From Thalassotalea sp. 1_MG-2023 (lineage in GTDB: Bacteria > Pseudomonadota > Gammaproteobacteria > Enterobacterales > Alteromonadaceae), in the NCBI RefSeq assembly GCF_030546745.1, contig NZ_JAUOPD010000010.1, forward strand, positions 83,076 through 147,075: a DNA stretch of 64,000 nt. The letters are read 5' to 3'. Both the position numbers and the translations under genes were made by a program. The notes below the pieces were generated by a model. It made no database searches. It was not told the origin of the DNA and saw nothing but the letters and a program-made list of their open reading frames with translations. Every line of letters begins with the position of its first letter. The stretch's first letter is position 1. Below are positions 16,456 through 25,728 of this stretch, piece by piece.

Positions 16456-17166
16456 TTACACTGCGCGTGATAGTAGCATCGACTTAATATGGCCGATTGC
16501 TTTCGTTGGGTTTAACCCTTTTGGACACACATCAACACAGTTCATAATGCCATGACAACGAAATACGCTGTAAGCATCTTGTAAATCATCTAAACGTTCA
16601 TCTGTTGCTGTATCACGGCTATCAATTAAAAATCGATATGCGTGTAACAAGCCTGCTGGACCGACAAATTTATCAGGATTCCACCAGAACGATGGGCATG
16701 ATGTTGAACAACAGGCACACAAGATACATTCATATAATCCATCAAGCTTTTCACGCTCTTCGATCGTTTGTAAATGTTCTCTGGCTGGTTGTTCTTTGCC
16801 ATCGTTAATTAAATAAGGCTTAATTTTTTCATATTGGTTATAAAATTGTGTCATGTCTATAACCAAATCACGTACTACCGGTAAACCTGGTAATGGGCGT
16901 AAAACAATCTTACTTGCTTTTACAGCCGATAAAGGTGTAATACAGGCAAGACCATTTTTACCATTCATGTTTAAACCGTCAGAACCACAAACACCTTCAC
17001 GACACGAACGACGGAAAGACAATGTTGAATCTTGCTCTTTGAGCAAAATTAACGCGTCTAAAACCATCATGTCTGAGCCTTCTGGTATTTCTAGCTCATA
17101 ATCCTTCATATAAGGGGCATTATCAACATCAGGGTTGTAACGGTAAATAGAAAATACTTGTTTCAT
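16456..17166 (-). CDS. sdhB: Succinate dehydrogenase iron-sulfur subunit
   Basis: SdhB passes electrons from the flavoprotein SdhA to ubiquinone at the membrane anchor. The 236-residue protein carries all three cluster motifs: the [2Fe-2S] ligands in CREGVCGSDGLNMNG plus a downstream Cys, the [4Fe-4S] motif CILCACCSTSCP, and the [3Fe-4S] set CHGIMNCVDVCPKGLNP. It starts 12 bases after sdhA in the sdhCDAB operon. Confidence 0.98.
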   Translation of the reverse strand: MKQVFSIYRYNPDVDNAPYMKDYELEIPEGSDMMVLDALILLKEQDSTLSFRRSCREGVCGSDGLNMNGKNGLACITPLSAVKASKIVLRPLPGLPVVRDLVIDMTQFYNQYEKIKPYLINDGKEQPAREHLQTIEEREKLDGLYECILCACCSTSCPSFWWNPDKFVGPAGLLHAYRFLIDSRDTATDERLDDLQDAYSVFRCHGIMNCVDVCPKGLNPTKAIGHIKSMLLSRAV

Positions 17167-17178
17167 CGTTAATGCTCC

Positions 17179-18948
17179 TTAGTACGTGCGAGCTTTCGGC
17201 GGGAAAGCTTCACGGTGAACGGGGGCCATGTTTACTTGACGCTTTGACATATCTTCAGTGTCTGGCGAGTAAATAGAATGACATAACCAGTTTTCGTCAT
17301 CACGTTCAGTGAAATCTTGACGAGCATGTGCACCACGAGACTCAGTACGGAAGTTAGCAGCCTTAGCAGAGCAAAAAGCCGTTTCCATTAAGTTATCTAA
17401 CTCTAAACACTCTATACGTTGAGTGTTAAACTCAGATGATTTATCGTCTAACTTCGCATGCTTAAGGCGTTCACGAATTTCCGTTAATTCCTTCATACCT
17501 TGTGCCATTGCTTCACCTTCTCTAAACACAGAGAAATTTAATTGCATGCACTGCTGAAGGTCTTTACGAATTTGAGTCGGATCTTCACCTGTTGTTGATG
17601 ATTCCCAACGGTTAAAGCGTGCAAGTGCAGCATCTAAATCAGAATCAGACGCTTCTTTACCAAAGGCAGAACCCGCTAGGTATTCACCTAAGAAATTACC
17701 CGCAGCACGACCAAATACCACTAGGTCAAGCAATGAATTACCACCTAAACGGTTGGCACCATGTACTGATACATTGGCAATTTCACCAACAGCAAATAAA
17801 CCTTCAATGATAACGTCTTCACCCGTTTCAGGGTTGAAACTGATTGCCTGACCATTAACATTACAAGGCACACCGCCCATTTGGTAATGACATGTTGGAA
17901 TAACAGGAATTGGTTCTTCTGCTGGATCAACGTGAGCAAATGTTTTAGATAAATCACAAACACCAGGTAGGCGTTGATTTAACGTTTCACGGCCAAGGTG
18001 ATCTAGTTTAAGTTTAATATGTGGACCCCACGGGCCATCACAACCACGACCTTCACGGATCTCAGTCATCATAGAGCGTGCAACAACATCACGACCCGCT
18101 AAATCTTTAGCGTTTGGTGCGTAACGTTCCATAAAGCGTTCACCGTCTTTATTCAATAGGTAACCACCTTCACCACGACAACCTTCTGTCACCAATACAC
18201 CAGCACCAGCAATACCCGTTGGGTGGAATTGCCACATTTCCATATCTTGCATTTGCACACCAGCACGGAGTGACATGCCAACACCATCACCGGTATTAAT
18301 ATGAGCATTGGTTGTTGATGCGAAAATACGACCAGCACCACCAGTAGCTAATACGGTTGCGCGTGCTTTAAAGTAACACACTTCACCAGATTCAATATCT
18401 ATTGCAGTAGCACCTACAACCGCACCGTCACTGTTTTTAACTAAATCTAATGCATACCATTCAGAAAAAACGTTTGTTTTGTTTTTTACATTCTGTTGGT
18501 ATAAGCAGTGTAACAAGGCATGGCCTGTTCTATCAGCTGCTGCTGCAGTTCGCGCGGCTTGTTCACCACCGAAGTTTTTAGATTGTCCACCGAAAGGACG
18601 TTGATACACTTTGCCGTTCTCAAATCGAGAAAACGGTAAGCCCATCTTTTCCAATTCAATAATAGATTCAGGGCCAGTTTTACACATATATTCAATTGCG
18701 TCTTGGTCGCCGATATAATCAGAACCTTTCACAGTGTCGTACATATGTTGTTCCCAGTGATCTTCATGCGCATTACCAAGCGCAACAGTAATACCACCTT
18801 GAGCAGATACTGTATGAGAACGAGTAGGGAAAACTTTTGAAATCAAAGCACAACTTTTGCCTGATTCCGATATTGCGAGTGCAGCACGCATGCCAGCACC
18901 GCCTGCGCCAATAACGATGGCGTCAAATTCACGAACTGATACGCTCAC
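17179..18948 (-). CDS. sdhA: Succinate dehydrogenase flavoprotein subunit
   Basis: SdhA oxidises succinate to fumarate using covalently bound FAD. The 589-residue protein has the Rossmann start [18 protein letters not shown], the flavinylation motif [10 protein letters not shown], the substrate-site arginine region RDVVARSM, and the [19 protein letters not shown] segment near the C-terminal third. It directly abuts sdhD with no gap. All expected landmarks are intact. Confidence 0.98.
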   Translation of the reverse strand: MSVSVREFDAIVIGAGGAGMRAALAISESGKSCALISKVFPTRSHTVSAQGGITVALGNAHEDHWEQHMYDTVKGSDYIGDQDAIEYMCKTGPESIIELEKMGLPFSRFENGKVYQRPFGGQSKNFGGEQAARTAAAADRTGHALLHCLYQQNVKNKTNVFSEWYALDLVKNSDGAVVGATAIDIESGEVCYFKARATVLATGGAGRIFASTTNAHINTGDGVGMSLRAGVQMQDMEMWQFHPTGIAGAGVLVTEGCRGEGGYLLNKDGERFMERYAPNAKDLAGRDVVARSMMTEIREGRGCDGPWGPHIKLKLDHLGRETLNQRLPGVCDLSKTFAHVDPAEEPIPVIPTCHYQMGGVPCNVNGQAISFNPETGEDVIIEGLFAVGEIANVSVHGANRLGGNSLLDLVVFGRAAGNFLGEYLAGSAFGKEASDSDLDAALARFNRWESSTTGEDPTQIRKDLQQCMQLNFSVFREGEAMAQGMKELTEIRERLKHAKLDDKSSEFNTQRIECLELDNLMETAFCSAKAANFRTESRGAHARQDFTERDDENWLCHSIYSPDTEDMSKRQVNMAPVHREAFPPKARTY

Positions 18949-19296
18949 TTACACACCCCACACTGTTAAGAAGCCGGCTACTAAATAAGCAAGTAGCAAT
19001 ACGGCAAATAAAAATTGTAATAATCCACGCAAAAACGCTGGTTTGACATAATCAGAAAGCACTTGCCAAACACCAATCCATGCATGAACTAATAAGGCAA
19101 AAAGCGCTAAAACAGTGAAGACTTTTGTACACAGGTTATTGAAAAAACCTTGCCAAATATCGAAAGTTACTTCAGGTGTTATAACGAAAAAACCTAATAG
19201 GTAAAGAGTATAAGCGGCCAGTAGCACAGCGCTTGCACGTAATAAAATAAAATCATGGACGCCTGAACGGCCCACAGTAGCTGCGTTATTTACCAT
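18949..19296 (-). CDS. sdhD: Succinate dehydrogenase membrane anchor subunit D
   Basis: SdhD is one of two anchor subunits that bind haem b and ubiquinone. The 115-residue form starting MVNNAATVGRSGVHDF is chosen because its ATG (19296) overlaps the sdhC stop by seven bases and the N-terminus matches the family. Three hydrophobic helices are visible, with the haem-ligand type histidine in LLVHAWIGVWQVLSDY. Cotranscribed with sdhC, sdhA and sdhB. Confidence 0.95.
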   Translation of the reverse strand: MVNNAATVGRSGVHDFILLRASAVLLAAYTLYLLGFFVITPEVTFDIWQGFFNNLCTKVFTVLALFALLVHAWIGVWQVLSDYVKPAFLRGLLQFLFAVLLLAYLVAGFLTVWGV

Positions 19297-19664
19297 AAAC
19301 GAACTCCAAATACGACAGTTAATACTAACCAAAGAGCAATGATAAGTTTGGCACTAGCAATTCCTGACGCTTTCTCTTCAAAATGCCCAAGATCCATCAA
19401 TAAATGACGAATACCACCAAGCAAATGGTATAGAAGCGCGGAAATAATACCGATTATGATTAATTTAAAGAAAACACCATCAAGCAATGCTTTTACTTGC
19501 GCGAAGCCATCTGCAGAAGTTAATGATAAGGATAATGTCCACAATAAAATACCGATAGCAAATACCATAATCACACCTGAGATACGGTGTAAAATGGATG
19601 CATGTGCTGCCGAATGCATTTTTATCGTAGTTAAATCTAGGTTTACAGGACGTTGTTTTTTCAC
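19290..19664 (-). CDS. sdhC: Succinate dehydrogenase cytochrome b556 subunit C
   Basis: SdhC is the larger anchor subunit. The 124-residue protein opens KKQRPVNLDLTTIKMHSAAH, a conserved start containing the quinone-site region. SILHRISGVIMVF follows, and LLYHLLGGIRHLLMDLG contains the haem-ligand histidine. Translation begins at a GTG with a weak AGGCAAC site in front, so initiation may be limiting or regulated. It is the first gene of the sdh operon, with a strong promoter about 150 bases upstream. Confidence 0.95.
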   Translation of the reverse strand: MKKQRPVNLDLTTIKMHSAAHASILHRISGVIMVFAIGILLWTLSLSLTSADGFAQVKALLDGVFFKLIIIGIISALLYHLLGGIRHLLMDLGHFEEKASGIASAKLIIALWLVLTVVFGVRLW

Positions 19665-19810
19665 GATTGTTGCCTAAGTGCTCTTTTAGAGCCTTCAACT
19701 TTCTTTTTTTGTTACCCATTTTTACGATATAAATGAATAACCCCCCAACGATCTTAGTCAAAAAACTAAAAACTTTCCTTGTTTGTAGAACTTTTACTCA
19801 GATCAACGTG

Positions 19811-19839
19811 ATTATATAGCTCTAAATTTTTAATTACAA
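19811..19839 (-). promoter_or_regulatory. Sigma-70 promoter for sdhCDAB
   Basis: Minus-strand TTGTAA (19839-19834) and a perfect TATAAT (19816-19811) are separated by 17 bases. This is the best promoter match in the gltA-sdhC gap and points towards sdhC. Confidence 0.75.
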
Positions 19840-19941
19840 TTTTCTTACCCGAGATTTTTCCTTGTTTTTAAGGGCTTGCGCCTATTTTTTAATCGATAAC
19901 AAATAATCATATGACTTTAGTCTAATCTTATAACAATTAAA

Positions 19942-19972
19942 TTGACTTTTGGGGGGTGTTTTGAAGTAGAAT
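19942..19972 (+). promoter_or_regulatory. Possible sigma-70 promoter for gltA
   Basis: TTGACT (19942-19947) and TAGAAT (19967-19972) face gltA with a 19-base spacer that contains six Gs. The long spacer suggests a promoter that needs an activator or is weak alone. The leader to the ATG would be about 85 bases. Confidence 0.5.
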
Positions 19973-20064
19973 ACGGCGCAGTTTTATATTCATAAAAACT
20001 GATTATCTTTTCATTCTATAATTATCAGATGATCAGAAAACGAATTAAATAGGGGATAAAACAT

Positions 20065-21351
20065 ATGGCTGAATCAAAAGCCACTCTTAGTATTGATGGC
20101 AAACAAATTGCCGAATTACCAGTACTTGAAGGTACTGCAGGCAATCCTGTTATCGATATTCGCACTTTAGGCAGTGCAGGCTACTTCACTTACGACCCAG
20201 GTTTTTTAGCTACGGCTTCTTGTGAATCAGCAATTACCTTTATCGATGGCGGTAAAGGTGTATTACAACATCGTGGATATGCAATTGACGACCTAGCAAA
20301 AGAAGCAGACTATTTAGAAGTTTGCTACACATTGCTAAATGGTGAGCTACCAACAGAAGCGCAATATAACGAATTTAAAGACATTATTACTAACCACACA
20401 ATGGTGCACGAGAAGTTAGCACACTTCTTCCAAGGTTTTTTACCTGATGCGCATCCAATGGCGATGGTTTGTGGTGTTGTTGGCGCTCTATCTTCATTCT
20501 ACCACAGTGACTTAGATATTAATGATCGTGTACAGCGTATGCGCAGTGCACATCGTTTGATTGCCAAAATGCCAACTATTGCGGCAATGGCGTACAAATA
20601 TAGTATTGGTCAACCTTTTGTTTATCCTAGAAATGACCTAACTTATGCTGAAAACTTCCTTCACATGTTGTTTTCAGTACCTGCAGAAGAATATAAAGTA
20701 AGCCCTACGCTTGCTCGCGCAATGGATCGCATCTTCACGCTACATGCTGATCATGAACAAAACGCTTCTACTTCTACTGTACGTTTAGCAGGTTCTTCTG
20801 GCGCAAACCCTTATGCATGTATTGCTGCAGGTGTTGCTTCACTATGGGGCCCTGCACATGGCGGAGCTAATGAAGCGTGTCTAAACATGCTAGAAGAAAT
20901 TGGCGACTTGAGCCGTGTTGACGAATTTGTTGCACGTGCTAAAGATAAAAATGACTCATTCCGTTTAATGGGCTTTGGTCATCGTGTGTATAAGAATTTC
21001 GACCCACGCGCAACTGTAATGCGTGATACTTGCCACGAAGTACTAAACGAATTAGGTGTTAAGGACCCGCTATTAGACGTAGCCATGGCACTAGAAAAAG
21101 TCGCATTAGAAGACCCATATTTCATTGAGAAGAAATTATATCCAAACGTTGATTTCTACTCAGGCATTATTTTAAAAGCAATCGGTATTCCAACAAATAT
21201 GTTTACGGTTATTTTCGCTATGTCGCGTACCGTAGGTTGGATTGCACATTGGGATGAAATGTTAGGTCAACCAGGACAGAAAATTGGTCGTCCTCGTCAA
21301 AACTATGTTGGCGATATCAACCGTGAATTTAAAGCATTGTCTGAAAGATAA
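20065..21351 (+). CDS. gltA: Citrate synthase (type II)
   Basis: GltA condenses oxaloacetate with acetyl-CoA to citrate, the entry step of the TCA cycle. The 428-residue length and the N-terminal small domain ([19 protein letters not shown]) mark the NADH-sensitive hexameric type of Gram-negative bacteria. Active-site motifs are present: [32 protein letters not shown] with its catalytic His, and [28 protein letters not shown] precedes the ATG. It is divergent from sdhCDAB and is followed by a strong terminator. Confidence 0.98.
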   Translation: MAESKATLSIDGKQIAELPVLEGTAGNPVIDIRTLGSAGYFTYDPGFLATASCESAITFIDGGKGVLQHRGYAIDDLAKEADYLEVCYTLLNGELPTEAQYNEFKDIITNHTMVHEKLAHFFQGFLPDAHPMAMVCGVVGALSSFYHSDLDINDRVQRMRSAHRLIAKMPTIAAMAYKYSIGQPFVYPRNDLTYAENFLHMLFSVPAEEYKVSPTLARAMDRIFTLHADHEQNASTSTVRLAGSSGANPYACIAAGVASLWGPAHGGANEACLNMLEEIGDLSRVDEFVARAKDKNDSFRLMGFGHRVYKNFDPRATVMRDTCHEVLNELGVKDPLLDVAMALEKVALEDPYFIEKKLYPNVDFYSGIILKAIGIPTNMFTVIFAMSRTVGWIAHWDEMLGQPGQKIGRPRQNYVGDINREFKALSER

Positions 21352-21370
21352 TGTCATTTATTGTTACGTA

Positions 21371-21397
21371 AAAGGGAGCTTCATGCTCCCTTTTTTT
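21371..21397 (+). terminator. Rho-independent terminator after gltA
   Basis: GGGAGC (21374-21379) pairs with GCTCCC (21385-21390) around TTCAT, followed by seven T residues. It sits about 20 bases after the gltA stop. Confidence 0.9.
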
Positions 21398-21470
21398 ATC
21401 TCATAAACGCCAAAAATCAAACACCTATTTGAAATAAATACTCAAATAATTATTCATTTTTTATAACCGT

Positions 21471-22460
21471 TTATACCGCGAATTTTTGACGATAATCTTT
21501 CGGTGTTAAGCCAGTAAATCTTTTAAATAATTGTCGAAAACTACTAATGTCTTCATATCCAACTGACCAAGTAATTTTGTTGATTGATTCAGTTGAGTTC
21601 TCTAATTTCAACTTTGCCTGTTCAACCCGTATTCGTTGCAAATACGTTAAAGGATTCTCTGACGTTGCTTGTTTAAAACGCCGTTTAAACGTACGTGAAC
21701 CAAGACCTACCCTTTCAGCTAACGCTTCTATTGATATATCTTGTTTATAATGACTTTCGATGTACTCTTGCGCTTTTAAAATGGCTTGATCATGATGGTC
21801 TTTTTGTTTTTCGAAACTCACGTAAGGCGATTGCTTCTCACGTATTGGATCAAACACTAATAGTTTCGCGCATTCAGCGCTGATATCTTTACCGATATAC
21901 TTATTTATTAAATATAAAGACAAATCAATATAAGATATTGATCCACCAGAGCAAATTGTATCGCCATTATCAACAATAAGCTCATCTGAAGTGAGCTTAA
22001 TATTGGGGTATAAGCGTCTGAACAAATCTGCATTTCGCCAATGTGTTGTCGCTAATTTTCCTGTTAATAGCCCACTATTAGCTAACAAAAAAGCTCCTGT
22101 ACAGTAACTTGCTACGACGGCACCTAACTGATGGTAGCGAGTTAACCAATTGACTATTGCACTTTGATGTTCTATTTCTGTTGATTCTTGACAGCACTCA
22201 ACAACAATTTCAGCACTAGCTGAAATAATCAAAATATCTAATGCATCGTTTGTTTTAATTGATGCCGTTGGTTGTATTTCGATACCATTAAACCCTGTCA
22301 CAGGGCGATCATCAATTGTGTATATATTACAGTTGATATGATGTTTACTATTTTTCCCGTACTTTTTTTCAATACAGAAATTAGCCGCATAAAAAATATC
22401 AAGCACACCATAAATACCCGAAACCATACAATTGTTTACAGCAATTAAACCAATATTCAT
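21471..22460 (-). CDS. GlxA-family transcriptional regulator (DJ-1/PfpI plus AraC-type HTH)
   Basis: This 329-residue regulator has an N-terminal DJ-1/PfpI-like ligand-sensing domain (IGLIAVNNCMVSGIYGVLDIFYAAN; nucleophile-elbow-like VASYCTGAFLLANSGLL). The C-terminal AraC double helix-turn-helix covers residues about 225-325 (DISIEALAERVGLGSRTFKRRF and SINKITWSVGYEDISSFRQLF). Family members often control catabolism of amine compounds, but the inducer cannot be read from the sequence. It may regulate the small membrane protein gene divergent from it. Confidence 0.88.
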   Translation of the reverse strand: MNIGLIAVNNCMVSGIYGVLDIFYAANFCIEKKYGKNSKHHINCNIYTIDDRPVTGFNGIEIQPTASIKTNDALDILIISASAEIVVECCQESTEIEHQSAIVNWLTRYHQLGAVVASYCTGAFLLANSGLLTGKLATTHWRNADLFRRLYPNIKLTSDELIVDNGDTICSGGSISYIDLSLYLINKYIGKDISAECAKLLVFDPIREKQSPYVSFEKQKDHHDQAILKAQEYIESHYKQDISIEALAERVGLGSRTFKRRFKQATSENPLTYLQRIRVEQAKLKLENSTESINKITWSVGYEDISSFRQLFKRFTGLTPKDYRQKFAV

Positions 22461-22575
22461 TACACACCTACAGCAACACTGTCACTTTTACCTTTTAATA
22501 TGTCAAATATGACACTTGTTGATTTAATGCGCAAGTCATAAACTTTACTTCGTGAGCCTTCAGGAGGAAATTCAC

Positions 22576-22842
22576 ATGATAAAAACGATACGCTTCATTC
22601 AAACAGTACACACTTTATTTATGTTAGTTATTTTTATTACCTTCGCAGTAATACCATTTTATTATCCAATATCAGCATTCGGTGCTTTTGTTGTTTTGCC
22701 ATTATTACTATTAATGACCATAACTTTTGGTGTGATAATAGATAACAGATTGAATAGACTGTTAAATAACATCAATACTATTTCAGGTACGATTAAAGCA
22801 CATGTAAAAGACTGCCCATATTTAAAAGGAATATGTTGCTAA
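22576..22842 (+). CDS. Small membrane protein divergent from the GlxA-type regulator
   Basis: This is an 88-residue protein I do not recognise. It has two hydrophobic segments (about residues 9-30 and 33-53) and a polar tail ending in CPYLKGICC, with three cysteines in the last ten residues. The ATG at 22576 is chosen because a perfect AGGAGG lies eight bases upstream. The arrangement suggests a possible target of the adjacent regulator. Confidence 0.6.
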   Translation: MIKTIRFIQTVHTLFMLVIFITFAVIPFYYPISAFGAFVVLPLLLLMTITFGVIIDNRLNRLLNNINTISGTIKAHVKDCPYLKGICC

Positions 22843-22913
22843 TAAAATACAGTTTTGCCTAATAGAAGTACTGACTATATAATGCGCCAACTTTTTAGTT
22901 TAGTTGTCGTGTT

Positions 22914-23723
22914 ATGTCAGATTATCAAACAAGGTTTGGCGGTATTGAACGTTTATATGGACAAGTAGGTACTGCTGCGATTCAAAATTCACACATTTGT
23001 GTTGTAGGCATAGGTGGTGTTGGCTCTTGGGTGGCTGAATCGCTGGCCCGAACCGGTGTAAGTACCCTTACCTTAATTGATTTAGACGACATTTGTACTA
23101 CGAATACTAACAGGCAAATACATGCGCTTACTTCGACTGTCGGTCAAAGTAAAGTTGATGTGATGGCTGAACGCATCTCACTTATTAACCCTGATTGCAT
23201 TGTTCATTGTATTGAAGATTTTGTTACGAAAGAAAACTTAGCCGATTTAATGGATAAAGGGTATGACTATGTCATTGATGCTATTGATTCTGTACAAATC
23301 AAAACAGCAATGATAGCTCACTGTAAGCGAAATAAAATAAATTTAGTCACTATTGGTGGCGCTGGTGGGCAAATCGATCCGAGTAAAATTGCTATCTCAG
23401 ATCTCGCACATACTTACCAAGATCCCTTATTATCAAAAGTACGAAACCAACTTCGTCGGGAGTTTAATTTTAGCCGCAATACTAAAAGAAAATTCGGTGT
23501 TGATGCTGTTTTTTCAACCGAGCAATTAAACTATCCAGATGGCTCAGGTGAAGTATGTCAAGCCAAACAGGCTAACAACGGTGCAATGCGCCTTGATTGC
23601 AGTGGTGGTTTTGGTGCAGCTACGCATGTAACGGCAAGCTTCGCTTTTTTTGCTGTGGGTAAAGCATTAGATAAAATCACTAAAAAAGCACGATTAAAAA
23701 ATCAACGTTACGTATCAGATTAG
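22914..23723 (+). CDS. tcdA: tRNA threonylcarbamoyladenosine dehydratase
   Basis: TcdA (CsdL) is an E1-like enzyme that cyclises t6A37 of tRNA to ct6A, in partnership with the CsdA-CsdE sulfur-transfer system. The 269-residue protein has the ThiF/E1 Rossmann motif VVGIGGVGSWVAESLARTG and LIDLDDICTTNTNRQIHAL, with adenylation-site residues. DYVIDAIDSVQIKTAMIAHC and VTIGGAGGQIDPSKI follow. Its stop overlaps the convergent csdA-csdE fusion by four bases, so the genes that act together are also neighbours. Confidence 0.95.
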   Translation: MSDYQTRFGGIERLYGQVGTAAIQNSHICVVGIGGVGSWVAESLARTGVSTLTLIDLDDICTTNTNRQIHALTSTVGQSKVDVMAERISLINPDCIVHCIEDFVTKENLADLMDKGYDYVIDAIDSVQIKTAMIAHCKRNKINLVTIGGAGGQIDPSKIAISDLAHTYQDPLLSKVRNQLRREFNFSRNTKRKFGVDAVFSTEQLNYPDGSGEVCQAKQANNGAMRLDCSGGFGAATHVTASFAFFAVGKALDKITKKARLKNQRYVSD

Positions 23724-25360
23724 CCAATAACACGCTTTATTTTATTTACAATCGCTAACAGCCCATTACCGCGTGATGGGCTTAAATGCTGAAGAAGCCC
23801 TAATGAATCAAAGTACCTATTAAAATCAAACGCTTTAACATACGGTACTGGCTTATTATTTACCGCTTTTAGCACAATGACTAATAATCCTTTGATAATT
23901 TTAGCTTGTGAAAATGCTTGAATAACCACCTCGTTTTTGTCATTCACATAAACATACAGCCATGCATCACTTTCACAGCCATCAACGAGTGTTTCGTCTG
24001 TTTTCAACGTATCAGGCATTGTAGCCAACGTTTTACCAAGTAGCATAATTTGACGGTGCTTGGCATCCCAAGACTGCGCCTTTGCAAATAAAGGCATAAT
24101 ATCGTTAGGAAGCATTTCTGTTTTACTCGTGACATTTGGCCTTTCGTGCTCAGTGAGAAAGTTTTTTAGCAAGGCTATTAATTTATCAACGTCTTCTTTT
24201 GTATTGTAAAGTGCTAACGATACTCTAATACAGCCTTGCACAGCCAAGTATTCCATTAAAGGCATCGCACAATGATGCCCTCCTCTCACAGCGACACCTT
24301 TACTATCCAGATAACTAGCAACGTCTTGTGGGTGGATTGCTTCGATATTAAACGAAAATATGCCAATGTCAGGTTGCTCACTAACTAACAAGGCTAAAGG
24401 CTTTAAAGCTGATAATTGCTGATAAGCATATTGAGTAAGCGCTTTTTCATTATCTCTTACGCTTTGATTCGTTTTTAAAAAATTAATTGCCGCATCAAAA
24501 CCAATGATGCCCGCGATATTCGGAGTACCCGTTTCAAATTTATAAGGTAGGGTATTAAAAGTGGTGCCAGAGGTAAAACTTACTTTTTTGATCATTTCTC
24601 CGCCAGTTTTATAAGGCGGCATAGCATTGAGGAGTTCTGCTTTTCCATAAAGGCAACCTACACCAGTAGGGCCATACATTTTGTGCGCAGAAAAAACCAT
24701 AAAGTCACAATCGAGTTGTTGAACATTAATTGGGAGGTGAGCGATGGATTGTGCAGCATCAAGCAGTACTTTCGCCCCAACCGTTTTCGCTTTAGCAATA
24801 ATGCCTTCAATCGGGTTTATCTTGCCGATCACATTTGAAATGTGATTAATTGATACCAATTTTGTTTTTTCAGATAATAAATTTTCGAATGAACGAACAT
24901 CAATAATGCCTGTTTCGGTCAACCCAATGACGCGTAACTTTATGCCTATTTCTTTTTCAAGTTGCTGCCAAGGCACAATATTCGCGTGATGCTCTGCCTG
25001 GCTAACAATAACTTCATCGCCCGCTGTTAATTGAGATCTTCCCCAAGAATAGGCAACAAGGTTTATTGCTTCTGTAGTTCCACTGGTCCAAATTATTTCG
25101 TGCGCATGTTTTGCATTAATTAACTGCTGAACAGCAATTCTAGTCTCTTCAAATTGCGTTGTTGCCTTACTCGCTAAAGAATGTGCTGAACGATGAACAT
25201 TGGCATTACTTTGCTGATAATAGGTTTGTATTGCTTCAATGACACTTTTGGGTTTTTGTGTAGTCGCAGCATTATCGAGATAAATAATTTCATTTCCGTT
25301 AACTTCTTGATCCAACAAGGGGAAAGTTCGGCGTAATTGAGTAAGTTCCACTGACGTCAT
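23720..25360 (-). CDS. csdA-csdE: Fused cysteine desulfurase CsdA and sulfur acceptor CsdE
   Basis: This 546-residue protein joins two enzymes that are normally separate. Residues 1-405 form a SufS/CsdA-type PLP cysteine desulfurase (PLP lysine 227 in FSAHKMYGPTGVGCLYG; persulfide cysteine 364 in VRGGHHCAMPL). Residues about 415-546 form a SufE/CsdE domain with acceptor cysteine 462 in LVDGCESDAWLYV. Fusion would channel the persulfide from Cys364 to Cys462 within one chain. The partner TcdA/CsdL is convergent and overlaps by four bases. I label it with both symbols because both halves look complete. Confidence 0.93.
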   Translation of the reverse strand: MTSVELTQLRRTFPLLDQEVNGNEIIYLDNAATTQKPKSVIEAIQTYYQQSNANVHRSAHSLASKATTQFEETRIAVQQLINAKHAHEIIWTSGTTEAINLVAYSWGRSQLTAGDEVIVSQAEHHANIVPWQQLEKEIGIKLRVIGLTETGIIDVRSFENLLSEKTKLVSINHISNVIGKINPIEGIIAKAKTVGAKVLLDAAQSIAHLPINVQQLDCDFMVFSAHKMYGPTGVGCLYGKAELLNAMPPYKTGGEMIKKVSFTSGTTFNTLPYKFETGTPNIAGIIGFDAAINFLKTNQSVRDNEKALTQYAYQQLSALKPLALLVSEQPDIGIFSFNIEAIHPQDVASYLDSKGVAVRGGHHCAMPLMEYLAVQGCIRVSLALYNTKEDVDKLIALLKNFLTEHERPNVTSKTEMLPNDIMPLFAKAQSWDAKHRQIMLLGKTLATMPDTLKTDETLVDGCESDAWLYVYVNDKNEVVIQAFSQAKIIKGLLVIVLKAVNNKPVPYVKAFDFNRYFDSLGLLQHLSPSRGNGLLAIVNKIKRVIG

Positions 25361-25514
25361 TAAACAATAAAAAAAGCATCATAAATTTGCAACGAGTATA
25401 ACCCATCCTTAATACATATTTTTAATAAAATTTCCCTGTTAGTTACTTTTTCGTCTTATGTAAAAAGTGAAAAATTGACTATAACTTAATTAAGCAAATT
25501 GCTAGGTGTATATC

Positions 25515-25700
25515 ATGGCTTTATTTTCGTGGTTCAATGCAAAAAATCAATCGTTATTACCCCAAACACAACCTTTCACACAGAGACACCCTAAAAACAT
25601 AAAACATACCAATAACTGGCCAACAACGCATATTCCCATAAACAAGAAAACGGATATAAATAAAATATTACCATTAAGAGAGGCTAACGCTCCTAGATAA
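25515..25700 (+). CDS. Possible small basic protein
   Basis: A 61-codon frame starts at the ATG at 25515 with AGGT seven bases upstream. The product (MALFSWFNAKNQSLLP...) is rich in Asn, Thr and Lys, with no recognisable domain. It sits between two minus-strand genes. Coding status is uncertain. Confidence 0.3.
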   Translation: MALFSWFNAKNQSLLPQTQPFTQRHPKNIKHTNNWPTTHIPINKKTDINKILPLREANAPR

Positions 25701-25728
25701 CCAGATATATATCGGTTGTTTACCAATA

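Larger units (their letters stand above)
19665..20064. other. Divergent sdhC-gltA control region
   Basis: This 400-base region holds the back-to-back promoters of the sdh operon and gltA, listed separately. Both transcription units contain a run of six G residues in this region (near 19740 as CCCCCC on the plus strand, and 19951-19956), which may be coincidence. The sdh message would have a leader of about 140 bases. No gene is seen. Confidence 0.6.
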
